DNA from: Nostoc sp. CHAB 5824
GTDB lineage: Bacteria > Cyanobacteriota > Cyanobacteriia > Cyanobacteriales > Nostocaceae
Direction: 5' to 3'
Length of the DNA: 64,000 nt
NCBI RefSeq assembly: GCF_020829665.1
Contig: NZ_JAIVFT010000017.1
Location: forward strand, 112,392 to 176,391
The translations under genes and the position numbers were made by a program. Positions 52,011-60,437 of this stretch are shown here, in pieces. Positions within the stretch are counted from its first letter, which is position 1; each line of letters starts with the position of its first letter. Below the pieces are notes generated by a model. It did not search any database, was not told the DNA's origin, and saw only the letters and a program-made list of their open reading frames with translations.

Positions 52011-53006
52011 ATGGTTGCCCAAGCAAACTCGCAAGCAGCAAAAATTTTGGAAGTTGCGGATGATCCACGTCTTTCTAAAGGAACGAAGGAATTTTTGAAA
52101 GTGCTGAATTCAGGCGGTGTGGCGCTGGAGAAACTCACTCCACTCGAAGCACGTCAAGTTCTTGTAGATGCACAGGCTTCGGTTTCAGTAGACCTTTCAG
52201 GCATTGAAGAGTCTGAAAAGACGATTAGTGCTGAGGGTTATTCAATTACACTCAATATTGTACGACCTAAAGGGGTCAAAGGCACATTGCCTGTTTTCAT
52301 CTTTATTCATGGTGGTGGTTGGGTACTGGGTGATTACCCAACACACAAGCGTATGGTTCGCGATCTGGTTGTGCTTTCAGGGTTTGCAGGTGTCTTTGTC
52401 AACTATACTCGCACGCCAGATGCTCAGTACCCACAGGCAATCAATGAGATTTATGCTGCGACCAAATGGGTTGCCGAGCATGGCGAGGAGATTGGCGTGG
52501 ATGGCAAGAATTTGGCAGTCGTTGGCAACAGTGTCGGCGGTAACATGACAACTGTCACTGCTTTGAAGGCGAAAGAAAAAGGAGGGCCACATATCAAGCT
52601 GCAAATCCTGATGTGGCCCATTGTAGATGCTAATTTTGAAACAAATTCTTATCACCAATTTGGCGACAAACGATTCCTAACTGTACCAACGATGAAGTGG
52701 ATGTATGACATGTACATCGCTGATCCAGAAAAGCGCAAAGATATTTATGCCTCTCCCCTACAGGCGACGGTTGAGCAACTCAAAGGCTTGCCTCCAGCGT
52801 TAATTGTGGTTGCAGAGAGCGATATTTTGCATGACGAAGGCACAGCCTATGGACGCAAGCTCGATGAAGCTGGGGTGGAGGTGACAACAGTGCAGTACAA
52901 CGGCATGATTCATGACTTTGGACTGCTCAATGGTTTAGCCGATCTGCCAGAAACCCGCTCTCTGTTTGTTCAAGCAGCAGCTGAATTGAAGAAGCATCTG
53001 CAATAG
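52011..53006 (+). CDS. alpha/beta hydrolase of the hormone-sensitive lipase family
   Basis: 331 residues. The HGGG motif in FIHGGGWVLGDYPTHKRMV, the nucleophile elbow GNSVGGN (Ser), Asp in VAESDILHDEG and His in GMIHDFGLL make the HSL esterase triad. An N-terminal cap with LNSGGVALEKLTPLEARQVL precedes it, as in acetyl-esterases of this family. Substrates are short-chain esters; the exact one is unknown. AAGGAG lies 6 bases before the ATG. No signal peptide. The following SDR starts 46 bases downstream. Confidence 0.92.
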   Translation: MVAQANSQAAKILEVADDPRLSKGTKEFLKVLNSGGVALEKLTPLEARQVLVDAQASVSVDLSGIEESEKTISAEGYSITLNIVRPKGVKGTLPVFIFIHGGGWVLGDYPTHKRMVRDLVVLSGFAGVFVNYTRTPDAQYPQAINEIYAATKWVAEHGEEIGVDGKNLAVVGNSVGGNMTTVTALKAKEKGGPHIKLQILMWPIVDANFETNSYHQFGDKRFLTVPTMKWMYDMYIADPEKRKDIYASPLQATVEQLKGLPPALIVVAESDILHDEGTAYGRKLDEAGVEVTTVQYNGMIHDFGLLNGLADLPETRSLFVQAAAELKKHLQ

Positions 53007-53051
53007 GCTGGGATACTAAAGAGAATCTTGCAAAACAGGAGAATGTATTCG

Positions 53052-53858
53052 ATGATGATCAACGACAAGCTAGTGCTGGTGAGTGGGGCTTCAAGCGGAA
53101 TCGGCGCAGCTACCGCGAAAGCGATGGTCAAAGCTGGAGGACGTGTGGTGCTTCTCGCTCGGCGCAAGGAAGCATTGGATCAGGTGGTGGTCGAGATTAC
53201 CTCCGCCGGTGGGCAAGTCTGGCCATACTCGGTTGACTTGGCGGATGCGGATGCAGTTACGACAGTGGCCAAGCAAATTACGGAAAAATTGGGGACGCCG
53301 GACATCATTATCAACAATGCCGGGGCAGGTAGATGGCTTTTCGTCGATGAAACGAGTCCTGTGGAAGCGGTCGAGATGATGGCTGTTCCCTACTTTGCTG
53401 CCTTCAATGTGACGCATGCGTTTCTACCAGTCATGCTCATGCGAAACAGCGGTCATATCGTGAATATCAGTTCTGTGGGCTCACGTTTTGTCTGGCCCGG
53501 AGCCACAGCCTATCTTGCTGCCCGGTGGGCAGTACGTGGCTTTACGGAGGCGTTACGTGCCGACCTGGCTGGGTCGGGGATCGGAGTGGCCTTGTACGAG
53601 AGTGGTGTAGTGACATCCCCGTACTGGAAGCACAATCTGGAAAGTCGTGAGCGTGTTCCGAAAGTGGCGGAACTGATCCCAGAGATAACCCCTGAACAGG
53701 CCGCAAATGCCATTGTTAGAGGTGTCGAAAAGAACAAACGTCTAATTGTGAGCCCGTTTATGATGAAGTTAACCTACTGGTTGCATGCAGTATTCCCTGG
53801 GGTAGTCCAGTGGCTAATGACCAAGACAGGATACCGTCGTATGCAAAAAGAGAAATAA
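53052..53858 (+). CDS. short-chain dehydrogenase/reductase, possible integron cassette gene
   Basis: 268 residues. SGASSGIGAATAKAM cofactor loop, INNAGAGRW, SSVGS (Ser), and YLAARWAVRG, where the usual Tyr-x-x-x-Lys reads YLAAR; Lys is replaced by Arg, so catalysis may be altered. A hydrophobic C-terminus (MMKLTYWLHAVFPGVVQWLM) may touch membranes. GC content is clearly higher than in core genes. The start is the ATG at 53052 (AGGAG 10 bases upstream); the ATG at 53043 is too close to it. An attC-like site begins 8 bases after the stop, as in integron cassettes. Confidence 0.85.
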   Translation: MMINDKLVLVSGASSGIGAATAKAMVKAGGRVVLLARRKEALDQVVVEITSAGGQVWPYSVDLADADAVTTVAKQITEKLGTPDIIINNAGAGRWLFVDETSPVEAVEMMAVPYFAAFNVTHAFLPVMLMRNSGHIVNISSVGSRFVWPGATAYLAARWAVRGFTEALRADLAGSGIGVALYESGVVTSPYWKHNLESRERVPKVAELIPEITPEQAANAIVRGVEKNKRLIVSPFMMKLTYWLHAVFPGVVQWLMTKTGYRRMQKEK

Positions 53859-53865
53859 GAGTTGT

Positions 53866-53955
53866 GCCTAACCCGTCACTCAAGCCGACGCTCGGGACTG
53901 CTACAAGCTCTACCCAGCGTTCGTGGAGAGCGCGGCTTAGTTTTATCTGTTATGC
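53866..53955 (+). mobile_element. integron attC-like recombination site
   Basis: The 90-bp site starts with the core GCCTAAC (53866-53872), followed by a 5-base spacer and CACTCAAGCCGACGC. It ends with GAGCGCGGCTTAGTTTTA and the core GTTATGC (53949-53955). The two cores are near-complementary (GCCTAAC versus GCATAAC) and the inner arms CAAGCCG and CGGCTTA pair with one mismatch. The inner arms resemble those of the aadA cassette attC. The middle can form the loop of a single-stranded hairpin. It begins 8 bases after the SDR stop codon. No integron integrase gene is visible in the window. Confidence 0.6.
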
Positions 53956-54637
53956 CGAGAGTATAAAAAAGTGGGAGCAACGCTCTGGGCAGCAAGCCGC
54001 GATTGGTGTCGATGCGATCGCCTTGATGGATGCATTGCAGCTGAACCTTGCTGTGCTTGCTGGCTATGACTGGGGTGGACGAGCCGCTTGTGTTGTTGCG
54101 GCTCTCTGGCCTGAACGATGCACAGGTCTGGTGTCCGTCAATAGCTACCTGATCCAGGATATTGCCAAGGCAAGGCTGCCACTTTCACCTGCGATCGAAT
54201 CTGGTATCTGGTATCAATACTATTTCCAGACCGAGCGCGGACGCGCCGGACTGACGGCTAACAGACGTGAGATTGCAAAGATTCTCTGGACTCGCAATTC
54301 GCCCTCCTGGCACTTTGACGAGGCAACGCTCGATTAACACGCCAGCGCCTTCGACAACCCCGATTATGTGGAGGTCATCATTCATTCCTATCGCCATCGC
54401 CTTGGACTTGCTGTCAGCTATCCCATGTATGAGGAGCTTGAGCAGCGACTCGCCGCGCAACCGACCATTACGGTGCCGACGATCACGCTGGACGGGGACG
54501 CAGATGGTGTTGTGCCAGCAACCGATGGGAAATCGACGGCAGGGAAGTTTAGCGGCGAACGTCAGCATCAGGTCATTCTAAGCGTCGGTCATAACCTGCC
54601 CCAGGAAGATCCTAAAGCATTCGCAACTGCGGTCTAG
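53956..54637 (+). pseudogene. alpha/beta hydrolase (epoxide-hydrolase-like) gene, truncated and interrupted
   Basis: One frame reads AIGVDAIALMDALQLNLAVL, then AGYDWGGRAACVVAALWPERC (Asp nucleophile elbow GYDWGG), continues to FDEATLD, hits TAA at 54335-54337, and goes on in the same frame as HASAFDNPDYVEVIIHSYRH to the end at 54637. The 5' part with the HGFP motif is missing: the upstream sequence belongs to the attC-like site. Thus it lacks its N-terminus and carries a premature stop. GC content is high. Relatives are proteobacterial-type hydrolases. The GYDWGG motif is kept, so loss is recent. Confidence 0.75.
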
Positions 54638-54743
54638 GAACTCGCATCAAAGAAACGTTAATGGCTTCTCTGGAGCGATAACTCTGCGCCGCTTTACCTT
54701 CAAATAGATCGTTATATAAATTACTCTCAGGTACTTACCTGCT

Positions 54744-55139
54744 ATGAACACCCACACACCGAGCGCTAGGGACATTATTGGATCATCACCGTTGATTGCG
54801 ATCGAAAACGAAGCACCACCCAAGCTGATTGTCGATCCACCGCTTCCCGAACCACTGGCCCAGGGCCGCGTCTTTATCCAGTACCGGACGGAGAATTTGC
54901 GTGTGTTGCCAGTGTTTGGCAAAGGTGCCCTCGAAGTATCGCCGCGCATCGGTCATATCCACATCACCGTTGACGATTTGCCGTGGCACTTTGTCGATTC
55001 CAGTGGAGAAACGGTGATCCTGGTCGGACTGGAACCTGGCGCGCACAAGGTGCTGATCGAACTAGCTGACCCCATGCACAAAGTAATCACCAGTGAAACT
55101 GTGGAGTTCACGCTCCCCGATCCTAAGAAATCATCATGA
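54744..55139 (+). CDS. DUF6130 family protein
   Basis: 131 residues. SARDIIGSSPLIAIENEAPPK at the start, then VSPRIGHIHITVDDLPWHF and GLEPGAHKVLIELADPMHKVI, the pattern of DUF6130 proteins, which are mostly found with oxidoreductases and are uncharacterised. HIHITVDD holds His residues that could bind metal. No signal peptide in this copy. Its stop codon overlaps the ATG of a deleted SDR remnant (ATGA), so it may once have been cotranslated with an SDR. GC content is high. Confidence 0.75.
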   Translation: MNTHTPSARDIIGSSPLIAIENEAPPKLIVDPPLPEPLAQGRVFIQYRTENLRVLPVFGKGALEVSPRIGHIHITVDDLPWHFVDSSGETVILVGLEPGAHKVLIELADPMHKVITSETVEFTLPDPKKSS

Positions 55140-55216
55140 AAAAACTAGACGAAAAAATCGCAATTGTGACGGGGGCATCTGGGGAAACGCTGCACATCGC
55201 AGGTGGTATTCATTGA
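55136..55216 (+). pseudogene. SDR gene with internal deletion
   Basis: 26 codons: MKKLDEKIAIVTGAS joins directly to GETLHIAGGIH and a stop. The first part is an SDR N-terminus, close to that of the intact gene at 46590 (MKKLEGKIALVTGG). The second is the usual SDR C-terminal strand. About 200 middle codons are gone. The ATG overlaps the stop of DUF6130. A similar tail (KTLHIAGG) is left at 56534-56562. No function can remain. Confidence 0.7.
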
Positions 55217-55383
55217 TCTGTATTAAACTGCTTTTGAGGTAATTCGGTCGGCACGCACTTACAGCAGAATTCAGAATCCAGAAGTGAAACAGGGTTCATA
55301 CCTGGCTTTGGGACTTAGTTTGTGTACTCCACCAACTTGAAATCTGCTGTAATTTTAATCTAACCATGCTGAGACGTTGGCAT

Positions 55384-55406
55384 TCGCGGAGCGTCTCGTA
55401 GAGAAG
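55384..55406. repeat. small dispersed repeat GCGGAGCGTCTCGTAGAG
   Basis: Same family as 45666-45691 and 32088-32115. Lies just ahead of the DUF1348 gene in a 230-base gap with no other feature. Confidence 0.5.
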
Positions 55407-55446
55407 CCTCTCGGAACGAGAATCGCGATTCTACCGCTTACATACT

Positions 55447-55926
55447 ATGAACAACCCTGAAAATTCTCGACTACCCCTGCCGCCTTTTGATAATGAATCC
55501 GCTATCCAAAAAGTCCGAATTGCAGAGGATGCTTGGAACACACGTAGCCCTGAACTAGTATCACTCGCTTACACGTCGGATAGCATTTGGCGCAACCGCT
55601 CAGAATTTCTATCTGGTCGTGAGGCGATCATCCAGTTCTTAACACGTAAGTGGCTTAAAGAATTGGACTACCGTCTGATCAAAGAGCTTTGGGCTTTTCA
55701 AGACAACCGCATTGCTGTCCGATTTGCTTACGAATGGCATGATGATTCCGGCAACTGGTTTCGCTCTTACGGCAATGAGAATTGGGAGTTTGACGAACAT
55801 GGATTCATGCGATGGCGTATTGCCAGCATTAACGACCTGCCAATTCACCAGAGCGAACGCAAATACCACTGGATACTAGGTCGTCGTCCTGACGATCATC
55901 CCGGATTGTCAGACCTCAATCTTTGA
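55447..55926 (+). CDS. DUF1348 NTF2-like protein
   Basis: 159 residues with KVRIAEDAWNTRSPELVSLA, YTSDSIWRNRSEFLSGREAI, FAYEWHDDSGNWFRSYGNEN and RIASINDLPI: the strong signature of DUF1348, an NTF2-fold family of unknown role, often placed near detoxification genes. The Trp-rich pattern suggests ligand binding. No signal peptide. The start ATG lies after a repeat, and the ribosome binding site is weak. Confidence 0.88.
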   Translation: MNNPENSRLPLPPFDNESAIQKVRIAEDAWNTRSPELVSLAYTSDSIWRNRSEFLSGREAIIQFLTRKWLKELDYRLIKELWAFQDNRIAVRFAYEWHDDSGNWFRSYGNENWEFDEHGFMRWRIASINDLPIHQSERKYHWILGRRPDDHPGLSDLNL

Positions 55927-55978
55927 AAAGCCCAACGGTCATATCACCCAGTTTTTATCCTACAAAAAGTCCACTGCT

Positions 55979-56383
55979 ATGAATGCAAACAACGGCATCA
56001 TTAGCCAGCTTAGTCAATATTCAGTGCCTGTAACCATTGATCGATTAGAAGCCGTCCTTCAAGTAAAAGGCATTACCATTTTTGCCCGCATTGATCAACA
56101 GGCTGAAGCCGAAAAAGTCGGACTAAGCCTGTATCCTACACAGTTGTTACTGTTTGGCAACCCGAAAGCCGGAACTTTCCTCATGGTGGCAGAACCAACG
56201 ATCGCCCTGGATTTACCCCTGAAAGCACTGGCATGGGAAGCAACTGACGGTAAGGTGTGGGTGAGCTACAACGACCCTAATTACTTAAAACAGCGATTTT
56301 CTCTCTCCGATGAGTTGGTGAAAAATATCGCTATCATTGCACCTTTAATCTATCAAGCACTTAGTTCCGGTTATCGTAAATAA
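55979..56383 (+). CDS. DUF302 family protein
   Basis: 134 residues. YSVPVTIDRLEAVLQVKGIT, IFARIDQQAEAEKVGL, LLLFGNPKAGTFLMVAEPTIALDLPLKALAWE and VWVSYNDPNYLKQRF match DUF302 closely. The family is common in bacteria and its function is unknown; a pair of antiparallel sheets is expected. It starts 53 bases after DUF1348 and may share its transcript. Beyond its TAA the same frame continues with a hydrolase-like tail. Confidence 0.9.
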   Translation: MNANNGIISQLSQYSVPVTIDRLEAVLQVKGITIFARIDQQAEAEKVGLSLYPTQLLLFGNPKAGTFLMVAEPTIALDLPLKALAWEATDGKVWVSYNDPNYLKQRFSLSDELVKNIAIIAPLIYQALSSGYRK

Positions 56384-56455
56384 GTCGCAGAATTAGCACG
56401 CGATCGCACCTTGGCGTTTTTGAAACAGCATTTAGGCAGTGCTGTCAAAGTCTGA
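56384..56455 (+). pseudogene. tail of an alpha/beta hydrolase (dienelactone hydrolase-like) gene
   Basis: Just after the DUF302 stop, the same frame reads VAELARDRTLAFLKQHLGSA then VKV and a stop. This is the typical last helix of dienelactone-hydrolase-like proteins (W.RTLAFL..HL). No other part of such a gene is present. Gene debris, as are the SDR-tail bases at 56534-56562. Confidence 0.5.
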
Positions 56456-56603
56456 AATAGGGTGACTACTGCCAGATAATTCGCCCACCTTGATCGCCCT
56501 GACAACCAAGATATTCTGATTTTAAATCACTGCGAAAACGCTGCATATCGCGGGTGGTTTTTAAGAAAGAGAACGCTGAAAATCAACAAGCAAGGAGAAA
56601 ACC

Positions 56604-57251
56604 ATGAACATCAACAAGAATGACACCGCAGTAGTCGTCATCGATCCGCAAAACGATGTCTTGAGCGAAAAAGGGGTTTCTTGGGATTTGGTAGGTGAGA
56701 GTGTTAAGGATAACAAGACCATCGAAAACATTGAGCGAATCTTCAAAGCCGCGAAGCAGAATGAATTCGAGGTTTTTATCTCCCCTCACTATTACTACCC
56801 CACCGACCATAGTTGGAAATTTGCCGGAAACCTAGAGCAAATGATGCTTGAGGTTAAGGAGTTCGATCGCCGTGGTGCGTTGAGCCTCGATGGATTCCTA
56901 AGATCGGGTGCTGACTGGCTCGATCGCTATAAGCCCTTCATTGAGGATGGCAAGACGATTGTGGCCAGTCCCCACAAAGTCTATGGGCCGCAAACTAACG
57001 ACCTCGTTTTGCAACTGCGTAAACGCAACATCAGCAAAGTCATTTTACTTGGAATGTTGGCAAATCTTTGTGTTGAAGCTCACCTACGCGAATTGCTCGA
57101 ACAGGGATTCCAAGTCGTTGTCGTCAAGGATGCAACAGCTGCTCCTCGACATCCGCAACTGGGTGACGGCTATAAGGCAGCACTGATCAACTTTGGCTAC
57201 ATCGCCAATGCAGTCCTTTCTACAGATGAAGTTGTAGCAGCAATCGAGTAA
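56604..57251 (+). CDS. isochorismatase-family cysteine hydrolase
   Basis: 215 residues. The catalytic triad of the family is Asp14 (VVIDPQND), Lys125 (SPHKVYG) and Cys156 (GMLANLCVEAHLRELLE). The cis-peptide-forming loop before Cys fits as well. Such enzymes hydrolyse amides and imides (nicotinamide, N-carbamoyl sarcosine, biuret) or isochorismate; here the substrate is unknown. CAAGGAG lies 7 bases before the ATG. The following secreted-protein gene is 28 bases downstream and may be cotranscribed. Confidence 0.92.
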   Translation: MNINKNDTAVVVIDPQNDVLSEKGVSWDLVGESVKDNKTIENIERIFKAAKQNEFEVFISPHYYYPTDHSWKFAGNLEQMMLEVKEFDRRGALSLDGFLRSGADWLDRYKPFIEDGKTIVASPHKVYGPQTNDLVLQLRKRNISKVILLGMLANLCVEAHLRELLEQGFQVVVVKDATAAPRHPQLGDGYKAALINFGYIANAVLSTDEVVAAIE

Positions 57252-57279
57252 TGTCAAACTCATTAATTTTACAACACTC

Positions 57280-57645
57280 ATGAAAACATCTGCCTTACTC
57301 CTGGCTCTGCCAATCAGTATCTTAGCTAATTTTTCCTTAAGAGCTTCTGCTGATTCTACTGCTGGCATCATCCTGAGTACAAAATGCCAGGGTGGGTACA
57401 ACATCAATATTTGGCAGAATTATACGAACGGTGAACTGCTTTATCGCGCGACCAGTCCCAACGGTAATTTAAGTTTGGGCAAAGGAACTAGCCAAGCGAC
57501 AGAAGGTGTTCGAGTGTATAAGTTTCGGAGTGGAATTTATGAATATTGGGTGTGGGATGGCACGTTGGATAACCCGCAGTCTGGAACTTTAGAGGTGTAT
57601 AAAAATAACCGTATCTTAATGAAGCAAACTTGTAGAAAAAGTTGA
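57280..57645 (+). CDS. small exported protein of unknown function
   Basis: 121 residues, family not recognised. A signal peptide is clear (MKTSALLLALPISILANFSL then RASA). The mature part of about 95 residues is rich in Y, G, N and T with two Cys (STKCQGG and MKQTCRK) that could form one disulfide closing a beta-sheet domain. No membrane segment. It follows the isochorismatase-like gene closely. Confidence 0.7.
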   Translation: MKTSALLLALPISILANFSLRASADSTAGIILSTKCQGGYNINIWQNYTNGELLYRATSPNGNLSLGKGTSQATEGVRVYKFRSGIYEYWVWDGTLDNPQSGTLEVYKNNRILMKQTCRKS

Positions 57646-57794
57646 ATTTTCTAGCAGGTGTTATGCACTTTTTTGAAACCCAGTTAGGGCAAGCATCTTG
57701 AGTTATGATCGCTAAACCCTCTCAAGAAGCCAGTCTTTTTTGAAGTTCATAATACCTTCGAGACATCGTATTCACCCGATCAAACTCAAAGGAT

Positions 57795-59189
57795 ATGGAA
57801 GTAGACACTCAACACTATGACGATATTATTATCGGCTGCGGCAAAGCGGGTAAAACACTTGCACCGGCGTTAGTCGCTGACGGACGTAAAACCGCTCTGG
57901 TTGAACGCAGCTTAAATATGATTGGTGGCGGGTGCATTAATATTGCCTGCATTCCTACTAAAACTATGGTGGCGAGTGCCAATGTGGCAAACACAGTGCG
58001 AAACAGTGCGGCTTATGGTGTTAAAGCTAATACACCCATCGTTGATCTAGCAGAGGTAATCAAACGAAAACGAACGGTTGTACAATCTGCGCGTGAAATG
58101 AACTTGCACAATTTAGAAACGGCTCTGGATAACAACTTAATTGTTGGCACAGCAAGGTTTGTTGCTCCCAAAACAATTGAAGTGACGACGGCTGAGGGTA
58201 ACACTCGCTTACTTACCGCCGAACGCTTATTTATTAATACAGGCACACGACCGTTAATTCCATCTGTACCCGGACTCATAGAAGCTGGATTTTTAACAAG
58301 TGAGTCGATTATGGAGCTAGAAGACCTACCTGAACACCTGATCATTCTCGGTAGTGGCTATATTAGTTTAGAGTTTGCCCAGATATTCCGCCGCTTTGGC
58401 TCTCGCGTTACTGTCATTGGGCAAAGTGAGCAAATCCTGTCACAGCAAGATCCAGATATAGCGATCGCAGTTCAAACATTGCTGGAACAAGATGGTATTG
58501 AATTCTTGCTGAAGGCGAAGGTGTTGAGGGTTGATCGCACTCGTAATGAAATCATCCTGCAAATCCAAGTTGGCGATCGTGAAATCACCCTCCAGGGGTC
58601 GCATTTGCTCGTCGCCGTTGGTCGTGCGCCCAATACCGATAGCTTAAATTTAGCTGCTGCTGGTGTGGCAACCGATACACGCGGATTTATTCAAGTCAAC
58701 GATCGCTTAGAGACGAACATTCCGGGGATTTGGGCGTTAGGCGACATCAACGGCGGCCCGCAATACACTCATATATCGCTCGATGATTATCGCATTATCA
58801 AAGCTAATTTAATTGATGGGGGCAACCGTAGTACACGGGATCGATTGGTTCCATCCTGTCTGTTCATCGATCCAGAACTGGCTCATGTGGGTTTGACTGA
58901 AACTGAGGCACAGCAACAAGGATATGCTATCCGCGTGGCAAAGGTGGATGCGTCAGCCGTCCCTAGAGCGAAAACACTCGGTCAAACTGATGGACTGCTG
59001 AAGGCGATCGTGGATACCGAGACAGGTCGTATTCTAGGATGTTCCCTGTTGTGTCATGAAGCGGGTGAAGTGATTTCGACGGTGCAGATGGTGATGCAAG
59101 CTCAGATGCCCTACACCGTTCTGCGCGATGGTATTTTGACTCATCCCACGATGACCGAAGGGTTAAATATATTATTTTCCAAATTGTAA
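57795..59189 (+). CDS. mercuric-reductase-like FAD/NAD(P)-dependent disulfide oxidoreductase
   Basis: 464 residues: FAD-binding GCGKAGK, the redox-active pair in GGGCINIACIPTKT (Cys-x4-Cys), NAD(P)-binding GSGYISLEFAQ, WALGDINGGPQYTH and the C-terminal GILTHPTMTEGLN. No Cys pair at the C-terminus, so it is not a true MerA. A related enzyme is at 6811-8163, but the two are clearly different branches. The following lactate dehydrogenase-like gene starts 72 bases downstream. Possibly a reductase of small disulfides, quinones or thiols. Confidence 0.9.
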   Translation: MEVDTQHYDDIIIGCGKAGKTLAPALVADGRKTALVERSLNMIGGGCINIACIPTKTMVASANVANTVRNSAAYGVKANTPIVDLAEVIKRKRTVVQSAREMNLHNLETALDNNLIVGTARFVAPKTIEVTTAEGNTRLLTAERLFINTGTRPLIPSVPGLIEAGFLTSESIMELEDLPEHLIILGSGYISLEFAQIFRRFGSRVTVIGQSEQILSQQDPDIAIAVQTLLEQDGIEFLLKAKVLRVDRTRNEIILQIQVGDREITLQGSHLLVAVGRAPNTDSLNLAAAGVATDTRGFIQVNDRLETNIPGIWALGDINGGPQYTHISLDDYRIIKANLIDGGNRSTRDRLVPSCLFIDPELAHVGLTETEAQQQGYAIRVAKVDASAVPRAKTLGQTDGLLKAIVDTETGRILGCSLLCHEAGEVISTVQMVMQAQMPYTVLRDGILTHPTMTEGLNILFSKL

Positions 59190-59261
59190 GGAGACAGCGA
59201 TTGCAGACCCAAGGACTTACCAAACAAACGACATTTCACTCTTGAAAAAAGTAGATATAGC

Positions 59262-60212
59262 ATGATTAGTAAAACATCTAAAATCGGTATTGTTGGTGCA
59301 GGTAATGTAGGTGCAGACGTTGCAAATGCTTTAGTCCTACTCGGTAAATGTGTAAGGGTCGTCCTTTTTGATCGAACCTTATCAAAAGCTGAGGGGCAAG
59401 CATGGGATATTGAAGACAGCATTCCCCTACTTAAAGAAATGGAGATTATACCATCAAATCAGTATGAAGATTTGGCTGATTCAGATATCATTATTGTGAC
59501 TGTCGGGGTGCAGCCGAAACTTGGACAGACCCGATTAGATACATTGAGCGACAATGCAGAGATTATACGTTCGACGCTCAAAGAATTGGATCGAGTTGCA
59601 CCGAATTCAATCGTAATTATCATTAGCAATCCAGTGGATGTACTCACGCGGATTGCTCAAGCTACTTCCACCAGAGCAGAAAACCTAATTTTCGGTTCGG
59701 GAACTGTTCTTGATACTGCTAGACTGAGATATCAACTTGGAAAGCGACTGAATGTTGCCAAACAAGACGTTCATGCTTATGTGATTGGAGAGCATGGAGA
59801 CAGTCAATTTGTCGTTTGGTCTAGTGCATTTATTGGGGGAATTCTGTTAACTGAATTTCCCATACCACAAGGAGCAACGCTAGAACAAATTCAGCAAGAG
59901 TACGCACAGTTAACTTGTAAACGAGGCTATAACATTTTTGAACGCAAGGGAAATACAAGCTATGGTATATCAATAGTAGTTTGTCAGTTAGTTGATACCA
60001 TCCTGCGAGATGAAAAGCAGATATTTCCAGTATCGGCCAGAGCAGATTCTAACTATGGAGTTGGCAGTGAAGTTGTTCTTGGACTTCCATGTATCATTGG
60101 CTCAACAGGTATTGAGCGCCAACTGCTGTTATCAAGAAATGCTTATGAACAACGCTTATTAGAAGACTCAGCCAACAAACTCAATGAAGCCCATAATTTT
60201 TTGCATAATTAA
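59262..60212 (+). CDS. L-lactate/malate dehydrogenase family protein
   Basis: 316 residues. VGAGNVGADVANALVL is the NAD-binding loop, LFDR ends strand 2 (Asp selects NAD), GVQPKLGQTRLD is the mobile substrate loop, ISNPVDVLT follows, and the catalytic His178 sits in GEHGDSQF. The position that separates lactate from malate dehydrogenases (just before KLGQTR) is Gln-Pro rather than Arg, which favours lactate-type 2-oxoacids. L-lactate dehydrogenase is rare in Nostoc, so a special role is possible. Ends in a repeat-rich gap. Confidence 0.88.
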   Translation: MISKTSKIGIVGAGNVGADVANALVLLGKCVRVVLFDRTLSKAEGQAWDIEDSIPLLKEMEIIPSNQYEDLADSDIIIVTVGVQPKLGQTRLDTLSDNAEIIRSTLKELDRVAPNSIVIIISNPVDVLTRIAQATSTRAENLIFGSGTVLDTARLRYQLGKRLNVAKQDVHAYVIGEHGDSQFVVWSSAFIGGILLTEFPIPQGATLEQIQQEYAQLTCKRGYNIFERKGNTSYGISIVVCQLVDTILRDEKQIFPVSARADSNYGVGSEVVLGLPCIIGSTGIERQLLLSRNAYEQRLLEDSANKLNEAHNFLHN

Positions 60213-60437
60213 ATTAAAATCAATTAGGTGCGGCTATGGTTGAAAATACAGTATTCTGAACAATACCTTTGCCATCAAGTAGAACAAGGTAATACATGAG
60301 TTAAATCTCAGTAGAGATTACTCAGGAAATAAATAGCTTTAGTTTCACTATTTAATAGACTTGAACTTAACATCCAGTGCTTGTTGATAAAGATAGCAAC
60401 TGAAGACATCTAAATATACTTTCATTCTAAAGTTTGA

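Noticed and set aside
55931..55940. GCCCAAC after DUF1348 as an attC left core
   Set aside because: No right core GTTRRRY follows before the next gene at 55979, and no arms pair.
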